This document shows positions 1 to 9,374 of a stretch of DNA of 32,762 nucleotides, piece after piece. Each line of letters opens with the position of its first letter. The first letter of the stretch is position 1. Below the pieces are notes generated by a model, which did not search any database, had not been told where the DNA came from, and saw only the letters and a program-made list of their open reading frames with translations. This stretch comes from Burkholderiales bacterium (GTDB taxonomy: Bacteria > Pseudomonadota > Gammaproteobacteria > Burkholderiales > Burkholderiaceae), in NCBI GenBank assembly GCA_026225455.1, contig JAMFSV010000025.1, forward strand, positions 1 to 32,762, written 5' to 3'. A program made the position numbers and the translations under genes.

Positions 1-874
1 CGGCGGTAAACCCCGGGCAAAATACGTCCACCCGGCGAATTCCGGCCGCGCCCAATTCCGCCAAAGTCGGCGCGGTATAGGGCTGAAGCCACTGAGCCGG
101 GCCAAAACGCGATTGGAAAGTCACCCGGCATTCAAGCGGAGTCAGCCCCAACGCCTGCGTCAACAAGGCACCGGTCTGCTGGCACTGGTCGTGATAGGGG
201 TCGCCGAGATCCAGGGAGCGCTTGGGAATGCCGTGAAAACTCAACAGGATGCGCTCGCCCGCGGCGAAATCCGGAGTCCCGTGAGCGGCCCAATAACCGC
301 GCACCTGTTCGGCCAGCGCCTGGATATAACCGGCATCGTCGTGATATTGCTTGATCAGCCGCAATTCGGGCTGATTGCGCATGCGTTTCAAGCTATCGAA
401 GGTAGCATCGAAGACGGTGGCGGTGGTCGAGGCGGAATACTGGGGGTACATCGGCACCACCAAAATCTTGTCGACCCCGGCATGCTTGAATTGGTCCAAC
501 ATCGAGGCGAGGCCCGGAGTGCCATAACGCATCGCGTAATCGACCACCACTTGATACCCGTTCGACAGCAGCAATTGCCGCAGTTGCGTGGTTTGCGCCT
601 GGGTATAGACACGTAGCGGCGAACCTTCAGGGGTCCAGACCGCGGCATATTTTTTGGCCGAGGCCCGCGATCGGAACGGCAAGATAAACAAACGCAGGAT
701 CACCTGCCAGACCACAGCCGGAATTTCGACCACACGCGGGTCGGACAGGAATTGGGCGAGGTAGCGGCGCACGGCGGCGGGGGTCGGCGCATCGGGCGTA
801 CCGAGATTCACCAATAACACACCGACACGGGGCGCAGCGGAAACCTGCGGGGGTAATTCACGAGCAAAACGCAT
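1..874 (-). CDS. hemH: Ferrochelatase (HemH), C-terminal end truncated by the window edge
   Basis: Reverse-strand translation from the ATG at 874: [57 protein letters not shown]..., with later [11 protein letters not shown] and [10 protein letters not shown] motifs; typical ferrochelatase. Open to position 1. Confidence 0.93.
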   Translation of the reverse strand, partial: MRFARELPPQVSAAPRVGVLLVNLGTPDAPTPAAVRRYLAQFLSDPRVVEIPAVVWQVILRLFILPFRSRASAKKYAAVWTPEGSPLRVYTQAQTTQLRQLLLSNGYQVVVDYAMRYGTPGLASMLDQFKHAGVDKILVVPMYPQYSASTTATVFDATFDSLKRMRNQPELRLIKQYHDDAGYIQALAEQVRGYWAAHGTPDFAAGERILLSFHGIPKRSLDLGDPYHDQCQQTGALLTQALGLTPLECRVTFQSRFGPAQWLQPYTAPTLAELGAAGIRRVDVFCPGFTA

Positions 875-909
875 GGCGGCCTGGAACAGGAAGACTTGAT
901 GTTGTGAAC

Positions 910-1929
910 TTAATGTTGTGAAAGCGCGTGCGACAGCAGCCGGGCGGTAATATCGACGATCGGGATCACGCGGTTATAGGCCATCCGGGTTGGGCCGATC
1001 ACCCCCAAAGTACCGACAATCTGGCCGTCCACCTTATACGGGGCGGTCACTACGCTCATTTCTTCGATCGGCACCAGGGTCGATTCGCCGCCGATAAAGA
1101 TCTGCACCCCTTGCGCATGACTGGACACGTCAAGCAATTGCAACAGGCTGGTTTTCTGGTCGAACACATCGAATAATTTACGCAGCCGCCCCATATTGGA
1201 CGACAGGTCGGCAACTTCAAGCAAATTGCGTTCGCCCGAAATCAGCACCGTTTCACCGGTATCGGTGTCGTCCGTGCTGGCCACCACCGCGGCATGCATC
1301 AATTGCGTCATATCGCCGCGCAAGGCATTGATTTCGGCCAGCAGGCGCTTGCGCACATCATCGAAGGACAGCCCGGCGTAATGGGCATTGATATAGTTTG
1401 AGGCTTCGATCAGTTGCGACGAGCTGTATTCGCGCTGGGTTGCCATGATGCGGTTTTGCACGTCGCCTTCCGGCGTGACGATAATCAACAAGATGCGGCT
1501 TTCCGACAAACGCATGAATTCGATTTGCTTGAACACATGGCTGCGGCGCGGCGTCAGGACCACGCCGGCGAATTGCGACAGACTCGACAACACGCTGGCG
1601 GCAGCGGCCACCAGCTTTTGCGGTTCGCCCGGCTGCAATTGACGGGCCACGTTACGTTCGACCTGCTCCGCATCGAGCACCGGCTGTACCGTCAACATGG
1701 TGTCGACAAACAAACGGTAGCCGCGCGGCGTCGGAATCCGCCCCGCCGAGGTATGCGGGCTCGCCACCAAGCCCATCTCTTCGAGATCGGACATGACGTT
1801 GCGGATCGTCGCCGGGCTCAGTTCGAGACCGGAATATTTCGACAAAGTCCGCGAGCCGACAGGTTGACCTTCCGCGATATAGCGTTCGATCAGAGTCTTC
1901 AGCAGGGTCTGGGCACGAGGATCTAACAT
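910..1929 (-). CDS. hrcA: Heat-inducible transcription repressor HrcA
   Basis: [76 protein letters not shown] is HrcA-like. The ORF track extends to 2001 but the family start fits the ATG at 1929. Confidence 0.95.
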   Translation of the reverse strand: MLDPRAQTLLKTLIERYIAEGQPVGSRTLSKYSGLELSPATIRNVMSDLEEMGLVASPHTSAGRIPTPRGYRLFVDTMLTVQPVLDAEQVERNVARQLQPGEPQKLVAAAASVLSSLSQFAGVVLTPRRSHVFKQIEFMRLSESRILLIIVTPEGDVQNRIMATQREYSSSQLIEASNYINAHYAGLSFDDVRKRLLAEINALRGDMTQLMHAAVVASTDDTDTGETVLISGERNLLEVADLSSNMGRLRKLFDVFDQKTSLLQLLDVSSHAQGVQIFIGGESTLVPIEEMSVVTAPYKVDGQIVGTLGVIGPTRMAYNRVIPIVDITARLLSHALSQH

Positions 1930-2145
1930 GCTAAGCCGGAGTAGTCGAAGTGATTCATAGCCTTGACAAACCAGGGTTGGCGCCGACTGTATGGGGCGCA
2001 ATCAGGGAGCGCAGGCACTAGGGACCTATTCTACCGAGAAATCCGCGCCAAGCTGGTGTGGATTCGCGCAAGCATAGTCCGGCAACGGGTTAAGCCCGAA
2101 TTTACCGCGTTTTGTACCTAAAATGCCAAAACCGGCCAAACGGCG

Positions 2146-2171
2146 GATGCACCGCCCGATCCCGGTGCATC
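2146..2171. repeat. Inverted repeat GATGCACC-N10-GGTGCATC in the hrcA/nadK divergent intergenic region
   Basis: Perfect 8-nt arms 2146-2153 and 2164-2171 read directly; a further GATGCAC occurs about 15 nt downstream. Confidence 0.5.
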
Positions 2172-2310
2172 AAACGTGCTAGCGATGATGCACGCCGGCG
2201 TCGCGTCCAGCCTCGCAGACTAAGTCTATCGGCCAATTTTTTTAAAAATCGCCGGAACCGGCCCGGATTAGGCGACGTGCGGATTCTTTAATCGGGCCAG
2301 CTATGGTGTA

Positions 2311-3219
2311 ATGCGGAGCATGGAAACAGGCACTCACTTCAAAACGGTAGCGCTAATCGGCCGTTACAACACGCCGGGCGTGCGCGACCCGCTGCTCACG
2401 CTCGCCGCGTGTATCGCCAAGCGCGGCTTCGACGTGGTATTCGAGGCGGAAACCGCCTTGGGCATCGGCTCGACCGACTATCCGGCACTCACCCCGGTGG
2501 AAATCGGCGAACGCGCCGATGTTGCGGTGGTCCTGGGCGGCGACGGCACCATGCTCGGCATCGGCCGGCAGTTAGCGCCCTACAACACCCCGTTGATCGG
2601 GATCAACCACGGGCGGCTGGGCTTTATTACCGATATCCCGATCAGCGAAATGCAACATCTGGTACCGGCGATGCTGGCCGGCAGCTTCGAACGCGAAGAG
2701 CGTACCCTGCTCGAAGCGCGCATTGTCCGCGGCGGCCAACCCATTTATGCCGCGCTGGCCTTGAACGATGTAGTAGTCAACCGCAGCGGTTTTTCCGGCA
2801 TGGTCGAACTGCGAGTCCGGGTCGACGGCCGCTTTATGTACAACCAGCGCTCGGACGGACTGATTGTCGCCACCCCCACCGGCTCAACCGCGTACGCACT
2901 GTCATCGCAGGGGCCTATACTGCATCCGCAAATGAAGGGATTTGTGTTGGTGCCGATCGCGCCGCATTCGCTGTCGAATCGGCCTATCGTGCTGCCTGAA
3001 GACTCCCATTGCAGCATCCAGGTGGTCAGCGGGCGCGATGTGAACGTCAATTTCGACATGCAGTCGTTCACCTCCGTCGAGCTGGGCGACACCATCGAGG
3101 TCCAGCGCTCGCGTTATACCGTGCCGTTCCTGCACCCGGTCGGCTATAGTTATTTCGCCACGCTGCGCAACAAGATGCATTGGAACGAACACCCGTCCCA
3201 TGAGGACGACGCCCTCTGA
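2311..3219 (+). CDS. nadK: NAD kinase
   Basis: [38 protein letters not shown] and [26 protein letters not shown] are NAD kinase signatures. Start may be the internal ATG at 2320. Confidence 0.95.
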   Translation: MRSMETGTHFKTVALIGRYNTPGVRDPLLTLAACIAKRGFDVVFEAETALGIGSTDYPALTPVEIGERADVAVVLGGDGTMLGIGRQLAPYNTPLIGINHGRLGFITDIPISEMQHLVPAMLAGSFEREERTLLEARIVRGGQPIYAALALNDVVVNRSGFSGMVELRVRVDGRFMYNQRSDGLIVATPTGSTAYALSSQGPILHPQMKGFVLVPIAPHSLSNRPIVLPEDSHCSIQVVSGRDVNVNFDMQSFTSVELGDTIEVQRSRYTVPFLHPVGYSYFATLRNKMHWNEHPSHEDDAL

Positions 3220-3346
3220 ATCGCACCGTCCAGGCGGCACGATCTCGGGGACCCGGCTGTGGCGTCGATACGCGACCCGTCATCCGCGCGGTTACGTCGT
3301 GGTTACCCGTCAACCCATTTCGGCCGCGAGCCTATTTCCGCAGAAG

Positions 3347-5011
3347 ATGCTACGACACCTCTCGATTCGCGACTTCGTTATCGTCGCCGCACTGGATATC
3401 GAATTTGACGCCGGGTTCTCGGTGTTCTCGGGCGAAACAGGTGCCGGCAAGTCGATCCTCGTCGATGCGCTGGCGCTGACTTTAGGCGCACGCGCCGACG
3501 CCGGCGGCGTGGTGCGTACCGGTCAGCAACGCGCCGACATCACCGCCGAATTCGCCACCTCCGCCCAAACCGAACACTGGCTGGCCGAGCAAGCACTTGA
3601 TGGCGGCGCAGCCGATCACGGCAGCGTGCTGCTGCGCCGCGCGATCGATGCCGGCGGCCGCTCGCGGGCGTTTATCAACGGCATGCCGGCGACCCTGACC
3701 CAATTGCGCGAGATCGGCGAAATGCTGGTCGATATTCACGGCCAGCACGCCCATCAGTTGCTGATGCGCGCCGATGCCCAACGCGATTTGTTCGACACCC
3801 ATTCCGGCTTGAGTGCCACCTCAGCCGCTGTCGCACTTGCCTGGCGCGTCTGGCGCGAGGCGAGCGCCGCCACCCAGGCAGCGCACAGCCGCGAGCGCGA
3901 ACTGCAACTTGAGCGTGAACGCCTGGCCTGGCAGTTATCCGAACTCGACAAACTCGCCCCGCAAGCCGGGGAATGGGAAGAGATCAATGCCGAGCACCGC
4001 CGCTTGTCGCATGCGGCGAGTTTGATCGACGGCGTGCAGGCTTCGCTGGATGTCTTGACCGAAACCGATGGCGCGGTGATCGAGCAAGTCTCGGCCGTGA
4101 TCACCCGCCTGCGATCCTTGGCCGACATCGACCAGGGCCTCACCGATGTGCTGGCGGCATTGGAACCGGCGGAAATCCAGTTACAGGAAGCCGCGTATTC
4201 GCTGTCGCATTACGTGCAAAAACTCGATCTCGACCCGGCCCGTCTGAGTGCCGTCGAAGCCCGCCTGGACGCTCTGCATTCAACCGCACGCAAATTCCGC
4301 CTGCAAGCCGAGTCTTTACCCGCCGAACTTGAGGCGCGGCATCAACAACTCGCAGCCCTCGATGCTGCGACCGACCTGGCGGCGCTGCAAGCCGCCGAGC
4401 AACGTGCCCAGGCCGAATACCTGAAACTGGCGCAGCAATTGTCGATCGCCCGTCACGGCGCTGCCCGCGCCTTGGGCTGCGCGGTCACAATCGGCATGCA
4501 GGAATTGGCCATGGCAGGCGGCAGCTTTGAAGTGGCCTTGGTGCCGCTGGAAGCGGGCGGCGCGCATGGTCTGGAGCAAGTCGAATTTCGGGTTGCCGGA
4601 CATGCAGGGGTACCTCTGCGCCCGCTCGCCAAAACTGCTTCGGGCGGTGAACTTGCCCGCATCAGCCTGGCCTTGTCGGTGATCGCCAGCACCGCCAGTC
4701 CGACTCCGACACTGATTTTCGACGAAGTGGACAGCGGTATCGGCGGCGGTGTGGCTGAAGTCGTCGGGCGTTTGCTGCAACAACTGGGCCATAACCGCCA
4801 GGTGTTATGCGTAACCCATTTGCCGCAAGTCGCGGCCCGCGGCGATCAACACTACCGGGTCGCCAAGGCCACCCAGGATGACGGACAGACCGTGTCCAGC
4901 GTCACCCCGCTGGATAAACCGAACCGTGTCGAGGAAGTGGCGCGGATGCTGGGTGGGTTGGCGATTACGGCAACCACACGCAAACATGCGAAGGAAATGT
5001 TGAACGCTTGA
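3347..5011 (+). CDS. recN: DNA repair protein RecN
   Basis: From the ATG at 3347: MLRHLSIRDFVIVAALDIEFDAGFSVFSGETGAGKSILVDAL (Walker A); later LAKTASGGELARISLALSVI and LIFDEVDSGIGGGVAEVVGRLL. The ORF track starts upstream at 3200. Confidence 0.95.
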   Translation: MLRHLSIRDFVIVAALDIEFDAGFSVFSGETGAGKSILVDALALTLGARADAGGVVRTGQQRADITAEFATSAQTEHWLAEQALDGGAADHGSVLLRRAIDAGGRSRAFINGMPATLTQLREIGEMLVDIHGQHAHQLLMRADAQRDLFDTHSGLSATSAAVALAWRVWREASAATQAAHSRERELQLERERLAWQLSELDKLAPQAGEWEEINAEHRRLSHAASLIDGVQASLDVLTETDGAVIEQVSAVITRLRSLADIDQGLTDVLAALEPAEIQLQEAAYSLSHYVQKLDLDPARLSAVEARLDALHSTARKFRLQAESLPAELEARHQQLAALDAATDLAALQAAEQRAQAEYLKLAQQLSIARHGAARALGCAVTIGMQELAMAGGSFEVALVPLEAGGAHGLEQVEFRVAGHAGVPLRPLAKTASGGELARISLALSVIASTASPTPTLIFDEVDSGIGGGVAEVVGRLLQQLGHNRQVLCVTHLPQVAARGDQHYRVAKATQDDGQTVSSVTPLDKPNRVEEVARMLGGLAITATTRKHAKEMLNA

Positions 5012-5036
5012 TGTTGTGACGGGCAGCGTTATCGAA

Positions 5037-5480
5037 TCATAGAAAAAGATCAACGCGGACATGGAAACGCCGCGCGAGCCGCTTGGCGATTTCTTTACTG
5101 ATTGACCGCTTGCCATTGAGTATGTCGGAGATACGACTTTGCGGGGCACAGTCACTCAAACTATCTTGCTTGAGGCCGTGCTGCTCCATCAGGAAACGCA
5201 GGACTTCGCGCGGTGGTGCATCAGGAATGACGAAATGCTCATCTTCGTAGGCTTTCGCCTGATCCGCGAGATAGTCCAGCACATCCATCAGAGGATGATT
5301 TTCATTGTCGCCCACTTCATCAAGTAGAGCCTCAATTGTGGCGCGAGCCTGAGCATAATCCTCCTGGGTACGAACGGAGGTCACGCCCATGAGTTGCTTG
5401 AACGGAATCCATGCCTGGAGAATGGCTTTCGGGTCCGCTACTATTTTGACTGCGTATCCCATCATTTCCTTCGTTTCCAA
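5037..5480 (-). CDS. higA: HigA-type antitoxin / XRE-family HTH regulator
   Basis: C-terminal HTH: PREVLRFLMEQHGLKQDSLSDCAPQSRISDILNGKRSISKEIAKRLARRFHVRVDLFL; directly downstream of and overlapping a HigB-type ORF. Confidence 0.85.
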   Translation of the reverse strand: METKEMMGYAVKIVADPKAILQAWIPFKQLMGVTSVRTQEDYAQARATIEALLDEVGDNENHPLMDVLDYLADQAKAYEDEHFVIPDAPPREVLRFLMEQHGLKQDSLSDCAPQSRISDILNGKRSISKEIAKRLARRFHVRVDLFL

Positions 5481-5755
5481 TCACCGCGATCATATTCTGA
5501 GTGGGTCAGTATCCCGCGAATGAATACCTTATGCCGGTTATAGTGGATCGAGGCAATCAACCGGTACTTATGGCCCCCAATATTAAACACCGTCAAACCG
5601 TCAACGTAATCGGCACTGGCAAACGTCGCTCTCAGGTGATTGAAATCAGCAAAAAACTCGCTTCCCATTGTGCGATACCAAGCCGCCAAAGGACCTTCAG
5701 CGTCTGGGTGTTTTGCCTAGAACTCAATGAGTACGGGCTTGGCGATCACATGCAT
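5462..5755 (-). pseudogene. higB: HigB-type mRNA interferase toxin interrupted by an in-frame amber codon
   Basis: From the ATG at 5755: MHVIAKPVLIEF*AKHPDAEGPLAAWYRTMGSEFFADFNHLRATFASADYVDGLTVFNIGGHKYRLIASIHYNRHKVFIRGILTHSEYDRGDWKRRK. TAG is at plus positions 5717-5719. The ORF track lists only the fragment from a TTG at 5689. Confidence 0.8.
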
Positions 5756-5764
5756 AGGCTATTT

Positions 5765-5781
5765 TATACCTAAATGGTATA
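5765..5781. promoter_or_regulatory. Inverted repeat TATACC-N5-GGTATA at the higBA promoter, candidate HigA operator
   Basis: Arms 5765-5770 and 5776-5781, 10 nt upstream of the higB ATG (5755). On the minus strand it lies between a -35-like TTGAGA (5789-5784) and a -10-like TAAAAT (5766-5761), spacing 17. Confidence 0.5.
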
Positions 5782-6148
5782 TTTCTCAAATTGAGATCGG
5801 TATGGAAACGGAACTGCAGGCACTGAGACAGGAAATCCCCGAAGCGAAGGGAGTCATGTCAGCAATGTTGGGCTACAGCAGATCAATACGAATGCCTGGA
5901 GGGTTACAACACATAGGCTCTATATTTCGTTAATTGCAACATCCATAAAGCTATAGTGAGCCTCGGCTTGCCACCTGACTCACTCACCAAATCGGCCGCA
6001 GCAGTTGCCAAGCACAGCGCAACCACCGCGGCCTTTCCGGTACCGCCGACTACCCCCAAGCAATATCATCCATCACGGCAAAAAATTAATCGCAGCGGCC
6101 GGCTTAAATAAGACCTGTCTTAGCCTTGAGCAGGCTCGGGCTTGATCT

Positions 6149-9061
6149 TCAAGACAATACCGCAAAAGTCCGGCCCCATAACGCCAGCACCGCAGCCCGT
6201 TCCGCCGTCATGCTGGCCGGGTCGACGCGCGCCGCTTCGACTCCATCCAGGCGCATTTTATGTTGCAGCTTGCGGTATATGCGGTAGACATTGCCGACCT
6301 GTTCGGCTTGGTCGGCAGCAATCAGTCCCAATTGCGCCAGATCGCGCAACAAGCTGATATTGCCCGCATTGCGCAGCAAGGCCGGGTGCGTCGAGGCATG
6401 CAGCAAGATCAGGTATTGCACGGTGAATTCGATATCGACCATGCCGCCGCGATCATGCTTTAAATCGAACAAAGCGCTGCGATTCGGATGGCCTTCGGCC
6501 ACCCGGGTACGCATCGCGATAATTTCGGCCGCCAGCGATGCCGCGTCGCGCGGCAAGGCCAGCACCCGGGTGCGGATCGCCTCAAACGCGGTGCCGATGG
6601 CCGGATCGCCCGCGCTATAGCGAGCTCGCGATAAGGCCTGGTGTTCCCAGACCCAGGCGGTGTTGGCGCCATCGCCTTCACGCAATTGGTAGGCACGAAA
6701 CGCATCGAGCGAGGTGACCATCAGGCCCGAGGCGCCGTTGGGCCGCAAGCGCAGATCGATATCGAACAAGGTGCCGGCGCCGGTGGCGGTGGTAAGCCAC
6801 ATCACCAGACGGCGCGCAAAGTTCGCATAGATTTCCGCTGCGTCCTCGGCGTCGTCATATAAGAAGATGATGTCCAGATCGGAGGCGTAACCGAGTTCTT
6901 TGCCGCCCAATTTACCGTAAGCAATCACGGCAAATTGCGGCACCTCGCGATGCCGGCGCGGCAAGGTTTTCCATACCGCTTCCAGCGTCACATCGAGCAC
7001 CGCGTCGGCCAGCTCGGAGAGGCGGTCGCTGATCACTTCAACCGTCAAATGTCCGGCCAGGTCCAGTAATAGAATGCGAAAAACCTCGGCGTGATGCGCG
7101 TGGCGCAGCAGATCCATTTGCTGCTCGACCCCGTCGGCCGCGGCAATTCGTTTGCGCAGCAGGAGTTTGAAGGCATCCCAGTCGAATGGAGTGGCGAGCG
7201 CTTCGTCGTCAAGCAGTTCGTCGAGCAATTGCGGATGGCTGTTCAGATAACCGGCGGCCCAGCGCGAACCGCCCAACACCTCCAGCACCCGCTCCAGGGC
7301 GGCAGGATATTCGGACAACAACGCCAGGTAAGCACCGCGCCGGCTGATCGCTTCGAGCAAGTCGAGAAACCGCGTCAGCATCGCATCGGGCTTAAGCGGC
7401 AACACCCCCGTGCCGGGCTGACCGCAGCGCGAGGCGCTCAGCAGAGCGCGCTGCACCAAGGCGTTAAAACGTTGTTTGCTGATGGCGGGCAAGCCTTGAT
7501 AGCGGCTGGACATGCGCGTCGCGCGCAGGCGCTCGCGCAACGCGACCGGGTCGGCGATACCCAGTTGCGTGAGTTGTGCATCAAGCCGGGCATTAAACTC
7601 ATCGCGCGCCTCGTCGGCATCGTGATGGTCACGCTCATCGCGCTCAAGATCGCTGCCGGCGGCGGTGTCGGAGGGTGGACCATCCGCATCGGCCAATGCA
7701 TCGCACCAGATCCAGCTCAGGTCCTCAAGTTCGACGCCATTCGTTTCGACGGCCGAGGCCGATTCGATTTTATCGGCGAAAATCTGATCGAACTCCTGTT
7801 CGACACAGGCCCGATGCCGGTCGAGCACGCTTTGAAACGCGGCGTAATCGGCAAAGCCCAGCGAACGGGCCAAGCTCGCCCGCACCTGCGGATCGACCGG
7901 TAAGGCATGAGTCTGCGCGTCATCGATATATTGCAGACGATGTTCGACCTGGCGCAAAAACCGGTAGGCCTGTGCCAATTGTTCGCACACCGATTGCGCC
8001 AGCAAGCCGCGTGAGGCGGCCAGTTGCAGCACTTGCAAGGTGGGCCGAATGCGAAACGCCGCGTCCTGGCCGCCGCGGATCAACTGGAACACTTGCGCAC
8101 TAAACTCGATTTCACGGATTCCGCCGCGACCGAGCTTCACGTCGTCGGCTTTTTCCGGCCGCATCAGCGCCCGCCGCGCAGCTTCCTGCCGGATCTGCTG
8201 GTGCAGCGAACGAATCGCCCCGATCACGCCATAATCGAGGTAACGGCGATAGACAAAGGGCTTGACCCGCGCCTCAAGCTGAGCCGCCAGCCTGAGTGCG
8301 GCGGGACTGTCCAGCTCCGACACCAGCCGGCCTTTGATCCAGGCATAACGTTCCCACTCGCGCCCTTGCACATAGAAATATTCTTCCAGCATGCCGATGC
8401 TGCAGACCAGCGGCCCGGAGTCGCCGTTCGGCCGCAAACGCATATCCACCCGGAACACATACCCGTCGGCGGTGATCTCAGCCAAAGCACCGATCAGGCG
8501 GCGCCCCAGCCGCGAAAAATATTCCTGGTTCGAAATCGCCGCACGCAACCCGCCCGCCGTCTCGCCATCGTCCTCATAGACCAGGATCAGGTCGATATCG
8601 GAAGAGACATTCAGCTCGCGCCCGCCCAGCTTACCCATGCCCACCACGCCCAGCGTCGCCCGCAGCGCCGGTGTGCCGTCGTCGGGCTGAACTTGCGGCG
8701 CACCGAACAGGGCTTCGAGTTCCGCCGACAGAGGCGCTAGTGCGCGTTGTATGGACAGTTCGGCCAGGTCGCTCATCGCCGCCGTGACTTCGGCGACATC
8801 GGCCGCGCCCCGCAGGTCGCGCTCCATCAGCGTGCAAAAAACTTCGATGCGCAACTGCCGCAAGGCCCGGCGCAAATCGTCCTCCGGCATGGCCGGCGCA
8901 TCCTGCGGCAGCCCCAATTCGGCCAGGCGGCGTGCCATCCAGTCACGCGTTACGGGCGCCGCCGCCAGTTGCACGATGCCGGCCTGCAACTCCGGACGAG
9001 CCTGGAACTGGCGGCTCGCGTAACGTGAATAGGCGGAACTCAAAGCAGCGATATCGGTCAT
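6149..9061 (-). CDS. glnE: Bifunctional glutamine synthetase adenylyltransferase / adenylyl-removing enzyme
   Basis: Two nucleotidyltransferase motifs: VVGMGKLGGRELNVSSDIDLILVYEDD and VIAYGKLGGKELGYASDLDIIFLYDD; length 970 aa is typical of GlnE. Confidence 0.96.
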   Translation of the reverse strand: MTDIAALSSAYSRYASRQFQARPELQAGIVQLAAAPVTRDWMARRLAELGLPQDAPAMPEDDLRRALRQLRIEVFCTLMERDLRGAADVAEVTAAMSDLAELSIQRALAPLSAELEALFGAPQVQPDDGTPALRATLGVVGMGKLGGRELNVSSDIDLILVYEDDGETAGGLRAAISNQEYFSRLGRRLIGALAEITADGYVFRVDMRLRPNGDSGPLVCSIGMLEEYFYVQGREWERYAWIKGRLVSELDSPAALRLAAQLEARVKPFVYRRYLDYGVIGAIRSLHQQIRQEAARRALMRPEKADDVKLGRGGIREIEFSAQVFQLIRGGQDAAFRIRPTLQVLQLAASRGLLAQSVCEQLAQAYRFLRQVEHRLQYIDDAQTHALPVDPQVRASLARSLGFADYAAFQSVLDRHRACVEQEFDQIFADKIESASAVETNGVELEDLSWIWCDALADADGPPSDTAAGSDLERDERDHHDADEARDEFNARLDAQLTQLGIADPVALRERLRATRMSSRYQGLPAISKQRFNALVQRALLSASRCGQPGTGVLPLKPDAMLTRFLDLLEAISRRGAYLALLSEYPAALERVLEVLGGSRWAAGYLNSHPQLLDELLDDEALATPFDWDAFKLLLRKRIAAADGVEQQMDLLRHAHHAEVFRILLLDLAGHLTVEVISDRLSELADAVLDVTLEAVWKTLPRRHREVPQFAVIAYGKLGGKELGYASDLDIIFLYDDAEDAAEIYANFARRLVMWLTTATGAGTLFDIDLRLRPNGASGLMVTSLDAFRAYQLREGDGANTAWVWEHQALSRARYSAGDPAIGTAFEAIRTRVLALPRDAASLAAEIIAMRTRVAEGHPNRSALFDLKHDRGGMVDIEFTVQYLILLHASTHPALLRNAGNISLLRDLAQLGLIAADQAEQVGNVYRIYRKLQHKMRLDGVEAARVDPASMTAERAAVLALWGRTFAVLS

Positions 9062-9142
9062 TTAAGCTAGTTCTATTTAAGCGGCGGAGAAATCGAGGTG
9101 CGCGGATCGATCGGGCGACACCCGTCGAGGCACGATAAAAAT

Positions 9143-9165
9143 GCCGCCGGGACAGCCCCGGCGGC
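9143..9165 (-). terminator. Stem-loop GCCGCCGGG-ACAGC-CCCGGCGGC with a T-tract in the minus orientation
   Basis: 9-bp perfect arms 9143-9151 and 9157-9165. On the minus strand the hairpin is followed by ATTTTTATCG. Confidence 0.55.
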
Positions 9166-9225
9166 TAAAATCCGGCCTTGCCTGAAAGGTAAATATAGCC
9201 TCGCCGGCATCCTCCTTCAATTAGG

Positions 9226-9369
9226 TCATTTAGATATACCGCCAAGCTGGAGTCCGTCCATACTGCAAGCAATCTGGTTCGACCCCATCAGAGTACCATT
9301 TGGCGCAATCACGGCCTGTGTTACATTCGCTTGTCCCGTAAGCAAACTAATACCGTCCGCAAAAGCCAT
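9226..9369 (-). CDS. Candidate small ORF, 47 aa, no recognised family
   Basis: MAFADGISLLTGQANVTQAVIAPNGTLMGSNQIACSMDGLQLGGISK*, minus strand, occupying the glnE/yhdP intergenic region with a terminator-like hairpin downstream. No strong RBS seen. Confidence 0.25.
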   Translation of the reverse strand: MAFADGISLLTGQANVTQAVIAPNGTLMGSNQIACSMDGLQLGGISK

Positions 9370-9374
9370 GCAGC

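Noticed and set aside
113-616. 167-aa plus-strand ORF
   Set aside because: Antisense to hemH, which is well supported on the minus strand although missing from the ORF track because it runs off the window.
1990-1996. Minus-strand CCCCATA resembling a sigma32 -10 element upstream of hrcA
   Set aside because: No CTTGAA-like -35 at suitable spacing, so a heat-shock promoter is not supported from sequence alone.
7091-7903. 270-aa plus-strand ORF
   Set aside because: Antisense to glnE, whose two catalytic motifs are clear. High-GC coding DNA often leaves long open antisense frames; no recognisable domain.
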